In this document: piece after piece, positions 12,255 through 25,074 of the stretch | How the letters are laid out: every line of letters starts with the position of its first letter | How positions within the stretch are numbered: position 1 is the first letter of the stretch | NCBI GenBank assembly: GCA_024529925.1 | Contig: JAFEUB010001066.1 | Span: forward strand, 124,001 to 188,000 | Source: Ophthalmolycus amberensis | Lineage: Eukaryota > Chordata > Actinopteri > Perciformes > Zoarcidae | Direction: 5' to 3' | Length of the DNA: 64,000 bases | Translations under genes and position numbers: made by a program | The notes under the pieces: generated by a model | The model's input: the letters and a program-made list of their open reading frames with translations, nothing else | Databases searched by the model: none | What the model was told of the DNA's origin: nothing

Positions 12255-12785
12255 CTTAAAGTTGCATTCCTGCCACCAGGGGGCGACTACTCTGGTTGTA
12301 TAGAAGTCTATGAGAAAATGACTCTACTTGATTTATTCCCTCAGTAAACATTGTAAACATGAGTTTATGGTCTCAATCTCTAGTTTCAGGTCTTCTTCAA
12401 TACAGCATGATGTTCATTTAGTACATTATGGTCCATTTAGAGTCAAACAGACCATAAAGCAGGGGATGCTTTAGGGCGGGGCTACCTTTAGATTGACAGG
12501 TCACTTCCACCATTGTCCAGTCTGGGAGTTGATGTTGTCTGATTCTTAGAACTTTAACCTTCTTACAGTGTGTTTTCAGTTCATGGAAGTTAATTGTAAC
12601 ACTTTGGTTGCCTAAAAATGTCTTATTCATGAATATGAAAATAGTAACAGATACAATACAGCAATATACACACGGATGTCTCATTGTTCTACAACTGAAA
12701 ACTTACAGTCTATACTTTGAGTATGCTACTCGTCCATGATCTGGGAGAATATTACAAAAAGCATTATGGAATGTCCCTTTAAATG
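12255..12785. mobile_element. Probable interspersed repeat of percomorph fish
   Basis: I recognise the wording of this segment (CCACCAGGGGGCGAC, then AGAAGTCTATGAGAAAATGA, ACCATAAAGCAGGGGATGCT and GATTGACAGGTCACT) as sequence that recurs in percomorph genomes. The class is not clear: no terminal repeats, pol III boxes or coding frame are visible. Both boundaries are estimates. A genome-wide search would settle copy number and limits. Confidence 0.4.
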
Positions 12786-15266
12786 ATACTGTAGATTTCA
12801 TCATTCATTTTTTTTTGGGGGGGGGGCTTTTAATGCTTTTATTAGGCAGCTAGAGAATGGCAGGAAAGGGGGGAGAGAGAGGGGATGACACAAAGCCGAG
12901 AGCCACAGCTCGTGAGCTAGTCCATTTTTACATAGAACTTTGAGCATTCAGTTCACAGTATAAAGGCTGCTGAGACCAGCTGCAGACTCATCACACCTTC
13001 TTGTACTACACTCAGCTCAGACCCAACCAACCACTGTGCGTCATCCAAATTTTCACCTCGTCATTTCACAAGCCACAGAGCCAGGATAAACAAATCGAAC
13101 CAATCGCAAGCGTGGAAATAGCTCTCAAAATAACAACTGTGAATGTAGAAATGTATTATCTTCACCCTCCAAATCCAATTTATTCCATGCATATCTTACC
13201 ATCTAAATTGAATACAGCACATAGCTTGTGCGGGAAATCACTTTCAAAAGACTTTCCTTATCTTATCGCAGGGCCCTATCTTATCCCGGGCATCTCGCTT
13301 TCTAACCATGCAGAGGCGTCAAAGTGTGCGGTTCTCTGCTCAGGGTTGTCTCGCTGTGTTTTCATTGGTCTTCTCATGCAACATGTTTTGTCAGATCCAC
13401 CTACACCACCGTAACTTTTAAAGGAATGTTAATTGACATTTATAAAGTTAACACATTTTTTATTAAGGGCAATTATCAGATTGTAGAGGGCTTTTTAATT
13501 ATGGTCAGATAAACTTAGTAAAAATATTTTTATGCAAAATGCTAGAAAGTGACTGGTTCAAAATCACCATGTAGGATCTGGAAACAGAAGAAAATGATTT
13601 AAGAGTAAATTATCTCTCTGTGGATAGTAGAAGTTAACAAGTGCCCTCTGACGAAATAAAAACCTTAATTAAAAAAGAATGATTGTTGTTGTTAATTGAA
13701 TGTAATTGACAGGCAGAGTGTGGTCCCGGTTCTCTGGGGGTTCCATTGTGACTGAGAACAGTGATGTGGTTTTTCCAGGGATTTGAGATCTGATGGATTG
13801 AGTTCTTGTTCAGACTTGCACTGCATCTGAAACGCAGAGTGAAGAAGTTGTGCTGCGATCACTTGTGCACAGGTTTATGAAAAACATAGATTTTTAGTGA
13901 CCACCTGACCTTTCCTCCTGTGCCAATTATACCAAAATATAAACTTTACATTACAATATTTGCTCACATTCTTGCTGACAAGTTACACCATCCTTATGAA
14001 CATTTACATTTTAAGCACCATGTTTCTAGGAATATATAAATGATTTTGTTTGATGTTTAGTCCATTCACAACTTTCAGACAGTCAACTAATACCACAGGG
14101 GCCCCTCTTTGAAACAGTTCCCAGGACTCAGCCCCCACATCCCAGGACTCAGCCTGCTGTGTGTGGGGGGTTAGGGTGTGGTGTGTTTCAGATCATTCCC
14201 ACACTGAACGCTTCACAGCCCCAACGGTTGTTTACTGATCTACCTAAACACTTCCTCTCTCACACTCCCACCTGACCTGTTCTCTTACTCCCACACGACT
14301 TTATCAGCACACACAGATCCCCAAAAAAAGAAAACAGTCCTGGGCAAAGCCAATACATGCTATAACAGTCAGTGCTACAAACCAACAATATTCCTGCTGA
14401 AGTTGTCTCATATCATTAAAAACACACATTACATATTGGTGGCTAAAATAATATGGTGTCGTTGTTACAGCAGAAAGGGAACAGGTGTAACTCATTTATT
14501 TATTCATTTATAATGGCTCGGTTTTATTTCCCACTGAGCCGTGACAGTGTGAAACTGACCCAGCATGAACAAAACCAGAACCCTGAAACTAAAGCAGTTC
14601 AGGCTGTTTATAGCTTCACCTACAGATAGTACATTTGGATTACATATGAATTATTTTTGTTGGTTACATATAACATCAGCATAGGGAGGAGTTCAGGATG
14701 GATGTGTAGATCTAAAAATACAAGAGTTTCACCCATGAAGCCGCCGTCTGTGTTTGTTTGTATCGTTTAACCAGAAGTCAACGTTGACTAATTTTAAACG
14801 TAATTTCCGTACTTAGGTTAACCAAAATCACAAACTCTTCCTGAACCTAACCAAGTAGTTTTCTTGTCTAAACATAGGAAAACACATGAGGATACGTTGA
14901 GTACCGGTAGTTTAATGGACTTCAGACATAATTTATCGAATAAATTACACTTGTGCTTTTCTGAATGTGACAAAGTTGTCAAAATCAGTTCTGTGAAAAA
15001 CACCTGTTGTCTGCTGGCGGAAGCTCCCAATTCCTAATAAAGTGTGAGATGTGAAATATGAAATATGAAATATATTGGGGCTTTGTATTCGTATCTTTCC
15101 CCCCTCCTTTTGTCCATAAACCTGCGGCATGAGGTCACTGTGGCTTGCGGGCAGGCCAAGACTTTCTCAAAATGTGAAATATCACTCTTTGTCTGACAGA
15201 GGAAAACCACACCTGTGCTGTTCAATGACAACAGGTAGTAAGGGTGTAGGTTTGATTTCAACATTA
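12786..15266. other. Non-coding stretch
   Basis: No gene or recognisable repeat apart from short homopolymers near 12811. It has ordinary AT-rich vertebrate composition. Confidence 0.5.
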
Positions 15267-15274
15267 GTGGGGAC

Positions 15275-16463
15275 CAGTGGTGGGCCGTCAGGGCCTTCAA
15301 GGCCTTCTCTGCTGGCCTAAACAGAATCACAAAGTTATATCTATTTTATAATTTAATATTTTTTCTTAAATACACTACATGTATTAGAATTTATAAAAAT
15401 ATTGTTCCCATTATGTTATTCTCTCATCGCCCAGCTACTGTCTTCCTCAGTTGCTCTGCTTCCAGTGCAACTTGTTTTAAGTAGATCTTTTATCCAATCA
15501 GATGTCACCTCTGTGTCTCTAGGTAAGAACAGAGGCCCGAGGCCTGCAGACTCACAAGTGAATCCATGTGCAGTTTAAGTGAATGGGGACGATATTGTTG
15601 ATTGTCAGTGTTCAACCAATCACATCTTTAGTTTGACATGTTGGGCGTATTCTTTGACATGTCAGCACCTGCTAGCTGGCCTACAAGTACGTCAGCATTA
15701 ACGTGCAGCTCAGTGTCCATGTGCAGCTCTGCAGTGAGGTGCAGCGTGTGCTGTGATTGGTCAGTGGGCGAGCACGTGACTATTGGAAAACAAAACTTAA
15801 AATAGCCATCAGAGCTTAGTATGAGTTCAAATTGAAAGATATGGGAGAAATTATGACATTTTTAGCGTTTTGCTTGGTGTCGATTTTTTTTTTTTTACCG
15901 ACCTTTTGTTTTTTTAACACTCAATGGCTGAAGGAGGAGAAACAGATTTGTGAGTTGGGATTTAACCATGAGATTAAACTCTTTGTCAACAAAGAAAGGA
16001 GGATGGAGTTTGTCTTTAAGTGAACAGCATTTGGTAAGTCAACTGCATTTGTTTTTTACATCTAATATCTGAATGGCCCTCGAGTGTGTAGCAGAATACG
16101 TGTTGTTTTCCTGTTAAGCTAGTTAGCGTAGCCTCCCAGAACACGTGCGGTAACTCAGCTGTTTTTGTTTTTGTTTTTTTTTGCTCCGGGTTCAGAGGTC
16201 ACACAGCCCGTTGTCTCCTAAGTGAGCGCAGAAAACATTATATTTCCTACAATTGAAGCTTCTGCATTTTCCAAATGCACTAGTATTATTCAAACGTATT
16301 GTTCGGTTCGTAAGCCTCGTACCCAACGGTTTAATATGAATACGTGTATTGTTACACCCCTAGAAACAAATAACCGTAGCTGTGTCGTCATCATGAGGTT
16401 ATTAGGAGGTGGTTCAGCTGCAGGACAGCACTGAAGGCCCATAAAATGCACGGCCCGCCACTG
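15275..16463. mobile_element. Complete non-autonomous hAT-type element with 8-bp target duplication
   Basis: The left end is CAGTGGTGGGCCGTCAGGGC and the right end is CACGGCCCGCCACTG, which form imperfect inverted termini (CAGTGGYGGGCCGT). The flanks 15267-15274 and 16464-16471 are both GTGGGGAC, a perfect 8-bp target duplication as made by hAT transposases. The 1189-bp interior has no transposase domain. It does contain a 63-codon frame (15832-16023) ending just before a GGTAAGT donor-like sequence, which may be a leftover 5' exon of the autonomous parent. A separate family from the CAGTGGCGGCTGGT elements nearby, although the termini are related. Confidence 0.85.
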
Positions 16464-17768
16464 GTGGGGACACATTTTAAGGGAGAGGCCTGGGGATCCT
16501 CCCTCCTAAAATTTTGAGCGTAAAAACACTTCATTTCCTGCATTCTGGTGAATAGTTTTGCATCAACTCATAGTGGAAATGTCTTTATTTATGTAAAGGT
16601 AAACACAAAATTCAGGCTCCAGATGAAAATTCCAAACATCAAAATACAATGGATCATAATGCAGAAAGGCCTCAGGCATTCTACATTGCTTTCAAATATG
16701 TATTCTCCTGGAGATCAACTTCACTCGTTTAGTGTTATCTCTGCTGAGTCAACACACATGGTTTACTTTTCCTTCTGTTTTATGTTTGGTGAAGTGACTT
16801 CTGTAAATGTGCATGTGGCACCAATTCACATCAATGATACATTAATACAATTGAATTATGTAAGTATTAATCCCTGCAATGTAATAGCTCATATGTGTTT
16901 CTGCATGTTTAAAACTTCCTAGAATAAAACCTTCTAATGGGCATTAATCTCACTATTGTATATCTTTTTGTCCACACATATGTTAACTTCATCACCTCTG
17001 ATAAAGTGCAGGCTAGATCACAAACATTCAAACCGGCAGTTCAAACCCCCGGAGCGCAGAGGGGACGGCTAGACTCATGCTGCTGTCATTAAATAGCATT
17101 AAAGAATGGCATAACATAGCGTCAATACGTTTCAATTATATTGTCTTATACTGTGCATAAATACAGCTCATCATCATATAGTTTCCGTGTGTAAAATCAC
17201 TGTAGTGAACACGATTGTGTTGTCACTGGAAACACTCTCCAGTCACCTCACCACCACAGATAGCTGTCTTATTGATGGCTGTCAGTGTCGAGCTGTTTCA
17301 TTCAGACGCAGAGAGACAGTGGGCTTTTTAGGAAATAATTAATAATTACAATGTCAAGGCCTGCGAGAATGAGAGTGTGACTCATGTATTTACACAAAAG
17401 TGCATATTGCAGAGGAGATAATGGTGCAGTCCAGGATATGGGACCACCCCGAGTATGTTCTCTCTGGTTAACAACACTGATGATCCTGACGGAATGAACT
17501 CCAAAGAAAAAGAGTCAAGCTGAAAACAAAGAGAGACAGAGAGAGAACTAAAGTACAAAAAGGAGGATATTTAGTCCTCAGTCCGCTGTTTTCTCAGTCA
17601 CTCCATTAAACCGGCGCGTCCTGCATCCTATACCCCCCCCCCTCTCATTTCCTACCTTCCTACCATACACACTCCTCCACAAATCCCTTTACGCCAAACT
17701 CACTCAAGATTAAGCATGTGTGAAATTGAGGACTTTCTAATACACATGCCCCTTCTGCTCTCCGCATA

Positions 17769-17792
17769 CACACACACACACACACACACACA
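17769..17792. repeat. (CA)n microsatellite
   Basis: About 12 CA units. Confidence 0.9.
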
Positions 17793-18597
17793 CTCCTTCC
17801 CGGGAATAAAAACAGAAGAGTAAGTAGTGAATGAGTAAGCAGCAGATAGGAAGTGGGGTTTGTCTGTAAAAGAGGCATTATCATGACCACTTCCTGGTCA
17901 GTGTGAATACTTGTGGCTGTGGCTCACAAGACCTAAACATCCAGTTTGTGATTACCTGTTTAACATTTCCCCACTTTCATTGATTTCCATGAGCGTCACA
18001 ATAGTACGGCGGTCATGGGGTTGGAGTTTGTGCTTGTTTTCTTGCTTATTTCATTCTTTCTTGTTGTTTGCCTAATTAAACTACATCAAAACTTGTATGT
18101 AGTGTATGAGATAATAAAGATTAAAAGTCCATTAATATCCCCCCAACATCAAATATATCATCTTTGATTACTCTGTGGAGAACAAACAAGTCCTGCCTGA
18201 CAATATTCATGTGATGATTCATGAAGCATGAAGCATAGTTATTTCAGTCGTGAAAGAACAAATCGTCATTTATTTTATTTCAAGTTAATACCACATAATC
18301 ATATTAATTTCTTCATCTTTGACCTTTACAGTTACAGAGTGTGTTGCTTATTTTCATTATTACAGACATCGACGTAACTTGAGATGAGCACTGAAACTTC
18401 TGTGGGTTTCACGAAAGTCTACTAAGATTTCAGATCCTTAATATCCCTTCTAACAAAGGATAAAGTCACACAATTGTTAAAACACAGAGAGGAGGGGGGG
18501 GGGGACTCCTTCTCAGCACACATTGGAAGAATTAGACGTGTTTTTTTAAATCTCTTGTAGGTATAATGATTTTGCATTCCTCAAAAGAATATACAAA

Positions 18598-18682
18598 CTT
18601 GACAGAAACAAAATAAAACTCATCAAAAGCGTCTTGGTTGCTCTCTTCTCTGTTCTAATCATCATCAACTCGGCTTTGGTCG
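18598..18682. repeat. Local tandem-like duplicate, copy 1
   Basis: Shares with 18767-18851 the words AAACAAAATAAAACT, ATCAAAA, GCGTCTTGGTT and TTTGGTCG in the same order and spacing, about 80% by eye, with a 169-bp offset. Confidence 0.65.
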
Positions 18683-18766
18683 AAATCAACCCTTCATTTA
18701 CAGAGTTAGATGTGAAAGGAAACCCAGTAATTTTACTTGCCAATTGTAAAGCCCACTTCTTTCACA

Positions 18767-18851
18767 CTTGACGGAAACAAAATAAAACTGATCAAAAGGC
18801 GTCTTGGTTAGCTCTTTCCACTTCCAACAGTCACTTCATCTGGTTTGGTCG
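18767..18851. repeat. Local tandem-like duplicate, copy 2
   Basis: Partner of 18598-18682. The offset of 169 bp with differing sequence between the copies suggests an old local duplication whose spacer has diverged. Confidence 0.65.
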
Positions 18852-19774
18852 CTGCACAACGAAAGTCAGAACAGCTTTTTAAATTAGGCATTGTGGATCG
18901 AATATGAGTTAGCAACTGGCAATTTCTCACCATGAATTTGTTCAGAAGTTTTTAAAGCATATTTCCTGTTTCCAAATCGGGGGATAGGAAACGCATCTTT
19001 TGCATAGGATGGTGGGTATTTTAGGAGCTCGGAGGAGACAGACAGGTCTCCTTGAAACTCCTCTGAACGAAGGACGCGTGTATTCCTGGGTAGAATACAA
19101 AGGATCCTCAACATTGGAACAGTCCTTTGGAAGGATTCGATGATGCAGCATCCTTGAAATTCAGCCTTGAAAGAATCCCTCCTTGATTTTGTGAACCACC
19201 CAGTGTAGAGTCGAGACCAGTGAGTACTCCCAGCTAATTAGAGATCGCAGTTATTATAAACACGACGACAGTTGGCCGCACATGCTTTTAGTATCACTAC
19301 ATGCATGAAAACACATAAACACAAAATGCTCTTTCTGTGATAAATATTCAGAAACTGTTTTGTTCTCGAACCTCTTCATCTTACACGAAATGCTAACAAG
19401 ACCTTTGCAGATTTGCCATTGATCACATCTTTAAATGCTTAACAATAATTAATACAGAAAAATGTGGGTTTGGTTTCTTTAGAAACACAAGAAAATGTGA
19501 CCGATTTGTTTTATAGCAGATGTGATAATAATGTTGGCAAAAATCTTTTATTAATAAATATAAATTTAACAATAAAAACCAGTGGCGGCTGGTCAATAGA
19601 GGGCCATGGGGCATGGCCCCACCATGAGCCACACAAAAAAGGAAGAAAAAAAAATAATTATAATTATAATAATCATAAATTATACAAATTGTCAATATTT
19701 GTGTTTTTGAACTATGGAATGTACCCAGTAATGTGTGTAAAATATGATATCTGCGCAAAATATATGCTTTTCCT

Positions 19775-20163
19775 GCTCGTCCTCTCCCCCTGTGTGCTCT
19801 CTGCTCGTGCTCTCCGCCTGTGTGCTCTCTGCTCGTGCTCTCAGCCTGTGTGCTCTCTGCTCGTGCTCTCAGCCTGTGTGCTCTCTGCTCGTGCTCTCAG
19901 CCTGTGTGCTCTCTGCTCGTGCTCTCAGCCTGTGTGCTCTCTGCTCGTGCTCTCTGCCTGTGTGCTCTCTGCTCGTGCTCTCTGCCTGTGTGCTCCTCTG
20001 CTCGTGCTCTCAGCCTGTGTGCTCTCTGCTCGTGCTCTCTGCCTGTGTGCTCCTCTGCTCGTGCTCTCTGCCTGTGTGCTCGTCTGCTCGTGCTCTCTGC
20101 CTGTGTGCTCGTCTGCTCGTGCTCTCTGCTCGTGCTCTCTGCTCGTGCTCTCTGCCTGTGTGC
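19775..20163. repeat. 28-bp minisatellite inside the hAT-type element
   Basis: About 14 units of 28-30 bp built from CTCTCTGCTCGTGCTCTC and CAGCCTGTGTG-like blocks. Units near the right end gain one or two bases or lose the second block, giving a higher-order mix. Because 28 is not a multiple of 3 and the unit has no stop in any plus-strand phase, overlapping cysteine/leucine-rich frames run through it. These should not be annotated as proteins. Confidence 0.9.
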
Positions 20164-20920
20164 ACGACACGTCTGAGAACGCGCAGCTAGGGGGGCCTAA
20201 TCGTTTTGGCCCAAAAGAGACGGGTCTATGAAGCAGTTTAGCCAATTGCTGATTCAAGATATAAATGAGTGACATACAATTTAGCCAATCAGCGCCCTCA
20301 AATAGATTCAGCTATGGGCCAGAACGATCTGGCCCATAGCTGCGCGTTCTCGTCAGGAGAAGTCTCTACAGGCGAGCGCCCGCGCCAGCGCGAGCACTAC
20401 TCCTCCAAGACCCGTTTGAGAGGAGAACTTTGGCGGAGATTCTGCAGCCAAAGAGCTGATATCAGATCAGCCTGACCTCACAATCAGACAGCAGACTCGC
20501 GGGAAAGGGAAGCAGTACATGCGAAGCTTCTCTACTGTACACCAGACAGGTTTGGCTGGCTGATGTCATGCTAATAATTTATTTAGCTTTTTAAAATAAC
20601 GGGGACAGATCCAGCACGGACAGTTACGGGAGTGAGGGATGAGGAGGTAAGGAAACATGAGAACACCAGGACACACATGGAGAACTCTGTCAAGCTACAT
20701 ATTAGACAAAGTGAACATCTTTTCTTCTACATAGCTGTCCTCAGTCTCATCTGCTTAACTTGGTCATGGAGACATCAACATGTAATAGAGATGTTAAATT
20801 AACAGTGAAAACTCATCATAGCTTAATTTAACATCACTATTCATAATTACACTTCATGTTTACTTCTCCTGATCTTTACCTCCTATAACAAGGTCCATAG
20901 GGGCATCTCAATAAATAAAC

Positions 20921-20955
20921 ATGTTATATTATATTATATTATATTATATTATATA
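20921..20955. repeat. TATAT pentamer microsatellite
   Basis: Six or seven ATATT units inside the hAT-type element, at the position where the sister copy has its expanded AT-rich tract. Confidence 0.85.
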
Positions 20956-21123
20956 AGTGTTATTTACTGATTTTTTTCGTGTTGGAATACATGTTAAATA
21001 TTTAACTGCCAAGTAATAATGCGTGTTTGATACATTTTTTTTGCATTAAATCATACTGGGATGTTTGCTGAAATTGATAGGATGGCCCTAGAAAATCATC
21101 CACCAGCCGCCACTGATAAAAAC

Positions 21124-24100
21124 CCTATTTAGTTGTTGTCCTGAACGATGTTGAGCAATAAATGAAACTACTTTCTAATTTGACAACAAAAATGCTATCG
21201 CGGCACTTAACGTATGCTTGATGATATTTTTGTCGACTCATTCTTTGTTGTTTTGTTTGTATACCTTCCTCTGAATACTGAATCTGTGTTCTTTTGTATA
21301 GTAAAAACAGAAAATATAGAAAGTATCAAACTAGTGTAAAACAACTTGACCGAGGTTGGTTCCTGTCCTTCCCAATGAGTCACCAACAACTACTGGTGCT
21401 TAAAGTTACTGGTCACCAGTGTAGGTGGTAGTTCCTCACTCTACATTTAAATACATCTCATTGACATTAGCAAATACGTTTTGACATGCATGCCGCCTGA
21501 ATTATATTCTCTGGCAATGTAGGAAGTAAGATCTTAACAATATTTAACCAAGACCACTTTTTGATGGAGCAACATCCATGCAATTAACATGTTTTATAAC
21601 ACTGCAACATGAACTTGAGTGAATAATGTTCTATGTCATGCAGTTTATTTGGTGGAATGTGTGTTTTGATTCGCAAACTGAATCCCAGTTAATGTAGAAT
21701 ATAAGTGTATTGTCTTCATCTAACTGAAGGGAAAGTCAACATCTTAAACTGAGCAAGAGTGTGTTATATTTCTTGTCTCTTATAATAGGACGATTGTGTC
21801 AAATTCTACATAGCTGCTTTAAATGAATTGTTGGAATAATCAAAAGGAGAATGTAGAAGTGTACAAGGCTTCATATAGCAAAGACAAATGTGTGTTTTTT
21901 ATTTGAAGGACATTTAAGGAGGATCTAGAAAAAAATCAGGAATCAAGAGGTTGTGGAACTAATTGGGACCTTTAATAAAGCAACTTTATCCGACACGGTG
22001 TGACTAGTGCAAAAGCAGCTGAATAAGCTCGTCTAACAGTCCAACATATTCAAGTATCAGGCATTAAAGAGCCCCATTCTCTCCTTGCCCATGACGTCAG
22101 AGTCCGCAAATCATCCAAAAACGTTGACATTATCTTTGCTATTGTCTTCTATCACACACACACACACACGCCGTGTATGTGATTGGGCTGGGTTGAGAGC
22201 AGACATTTGCCATCGCTGTCGTATTCCTTTGTTTGCTACACATGACACACTCCCTCTCCCACTGTGTGGTAATATGGCTATTTTCTCAGTCAATTTGCCG
22301 CTCTCAGCATCCAAGCACATGCAAATATAGAAGATGATACCGATTGGGGAATAGCGCTCGGCTGTAAAATGTGTACCAACTGTTTAAAATCCAGGTTATT
22401 GTTGGATTTACATGAAATTGTGCCAACAAAGAACAAAGGATCAAGATGATTGTTTGAATTTTAACATTGCATATTTATTTTCTCCTTTCTTCATTCAAGT
22501 AACAAAAGGAAAAAATAACTACAATTCAAAGACATTGTCCACAGAGAAGGCAGACACACCCAGAGCGTTTAGTGAGAGCCTTATTTACTCTTTTCTAAAC
22601 TTATTTTCTGGGTGCCCACTATTTCAAAATTACAAACCATCACCAAAAAATGTATAATAGGCTTTATATAGAAATCCCGAGCGGAGCGAATTTGTGTGTA
22701 AAATAATGTTTTTGACTATTTTTCATTTCTGAATCACCTTATATCATCTTGAGGTAAAACAGCCATTTGCAAGAGTTATATGTTTGATAAATCACAACTC
22801 TGTTTTATTGAAAAAATACACACATGTTAAATACGTGATTTAAGAGACCAAAACCAGGCTGGTCTCATCCCGCTTTCATAGCTATACCAACAAAACAGAA
22901 TGCGCCGCAATCTGTAGTACTTGTTTGACCCGCCCATACCATTCACACGCTGATTAGAAACGTATTACGTCAAAAACAAGCGCAGTCTAGTAGAAAATGT
23001 GTTTTCCTTCAAACGTAATTGACAATGCATTATTATGGAATGGAAATTTAACTTTTAAGACACCAGGCTTGCTTACTGAACAACTTAGCAAATCCAGACA
23101 TTTTACTGATTTTGCAGGGTCCAATAGGGAATGGGCGATCAGAACCCGATCTTTCTGTCGACCTGTGAAGGGATGCAGACAAGCCTGCTTTCTATGTGAC
23201 ACGTCCATTTGAGTACTTAATTATTGGATATCTGTAGATAACAAGTCCCAGCTGATATTTATACTAAGCAAAATGTGCATTAAATATTTGACACATTATA
23301 TATATTTATATATATATATGCTAAAGCCTACCAAATGTGGCATATCAACAACTACTAAATGGTGCTCTCGGTACCCCTCTAGATCCCCAGACACCCAGAA
23401 GCCTCGCTGGTGTCCCACCTGCTAAAATGGCTGATGGTGTTGTCGGGAACATTTGTTGAACAAGGAGATTATGGAAGTCAACACAAACAACACACAGCAG
23501 AAAAGCACCTGCTGATGAACATCTTAATTGTCAGTTATTTTCAGTCCAGATTCAGATTTAGAGTTCAGGCATAAATATCTGCTTCAGTGAATGTATGGTT
23601 GTTATTAAATTCAGAAACTTGTGCATACAGATGGATGTGGGAGTTTCAGCATGTTAATAAAGAATACTTTAAGGCCTCTTCTTCTTTTTTTAAAGTGCTA
23701 TCAATGCATTAAAAGCCTGCAAACTAAGAATTGCATACTTCAGTACTTTAGACATTTGCTGAGACAATATACATACTGTACATGCACACACAGCGTATAT
23801 CTGACAGTGAGCACTGTGACCTTTTGACCCCTGGATAGGAGAGCTTTGACTGGGTTCCATCCAGCAGTTCACCTGGTACGCTACTCAGAAGTCATCTTAA
23901 GATCGAGTGCACACATAAGAGATCTTAAGACCCCATACACCGAAGAAGCTATATCTTCCACTGTTCTGTAATTATTTATTAATGTGCTACTTGAGCAGTG
24001 GATGTAGAAGAATATGATGGTGTTACAGTCCAGGCGCCATTTACACTACGCCAAGCTTATCCAGGTGGCAAAAGCAACTGATATTCTTCTTCTAGCTACC

Positions 24101-24481
24101 AGTTATCAAATTATGAAATATCCAAGAGAAAAAACAGATTGTGTAAACTGCTCGTCAACACCCTGAAAATGTTTTTGTCCAGTTGAGCAAAAGAAAGATT
24201 GGTTATTTGGAAAAGAAGCCACAATGCAACTTATTTATACGTCTCTAGACGTGCCCGGTTAAAACAGGCATTCTTACATGTTTTATGGACAAAATCACAA
24301 ACACAACACAGCACACAATACACAACTTTGTCTGTGACAAAATGCTGACAATAAAATCGTGTTGACAAGCTGTGTTAAGGAAAATGAGATGTCTGATGCC
24401 CAATTACTGATAAACGGCAAGTATCAGAAAACACCAACATATGTCCAGCCCCGACACAAAACACAGACACTCTTGCATACA
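21124..24481. other. Non-coding stretch
   Basis: No gene is recognised. Short (CA)n at 22153-22170 and a TA run at 23298-23322. The frames present are short and without domains. Confidence 0.5.
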
Positions 24482-24503
24482 CCCCCCCCCCCCCCCCCCC
24501 CCC
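24482..24503. repeat. Poly(C) tract, 22 bp
   Basis: Uninterrupted run of 22 C. One of several unusually long C or G runs in the window. It can form i-motif/G-quadruplex structure and is prone to sequencing error in length. Confidence 0.9.
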
Positions 24504-25074
24504 GCGCCCCTACCTCTCAGGTACACCCTCTTGACTCCGTCCCCTCTCGTTGCTAGGCAACATCTTCCTTGTGCGGACACCCACTTGCCTTCAGGCTTCA
24601 GCGCTCTAAATTTGGTCTTAATTGCAAATTGAGTGGGAGAACAGACCGACGCTGGCTGAATGAGAAGCAGGCAGCCGAGGCTCGGCCGCCATGAAGTGAC
24701 AGAGAAAGTCAGAAGAGACACGACAGCGTTAATATGTTCACAAAGGCAGACGTGCAAGCTGATGCTTGGATGGAAATGCAAAAACACAAGTCAAAGTTTG
24801 GGGTTCTCGAAGGAAGAGAACATGTAACAAGAGAAGTCAGTATGTTGCTGCAGTAGTCCTGGCATACAGTTCCAAACAACAGACCCAGTGCTGAACATTT
24901 TAATTCAATTTCTTTTTGCTTTTACGCTCTTTCGGATCCCTAAAAAAACATCCTATTTTGGATACTTACTCTAAACATCTCTCGAGTTCTAGGTGTGACA
25001 GATCGAACAAGCAACATGACACCACACAATCAAATCTCTCATTTCAAACACGTCATATTTTAATCATATCACGG

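Larger units (their letters stand above)
16472..19571. other. Non-coding stretch
   Basis: No gene is recognised. It contains a (CA)n run (17769-17792), an 11-G run (18494-18504), and an 85-bp local duplication (18598-18682 and 18767-18851). The segment 17270-17420 is non-repetitive with ATTAATAATTA-type motifs and could be a regulatory element. Confidence 0.5.
19580..21115. mobile_element. Complete non-autonomous hAT-type element with minisatellite
   Basis: The termini are CAGTGGCGGCTGGT and ACCAGCCGCCACTG, a perfect 14-bp inverted pair. Flanks 19572-19579 and 21116-21123 are both ATAAAAAC, a perfect 8-bp target duplication. The 1536-bp interior has no transposase domain. It holds a 28-bp minisatellite (19775-20163) and a TATAT pentamer run (20921-20955). 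The right half is shared, inverted, with 5645-6621. A third relic of the same terminus lies at 53649-53689. The long frames across the minisatellite are a by-product of the repeat. Confidence 0.9.

Noticed and set aside
19464..20231. 255-codon frame rich in cysteine and leucine
   Set aside because: It runs through the 28-bp minisatellite, which is open in every plus-strand phase; the non-repeat part has no domain.
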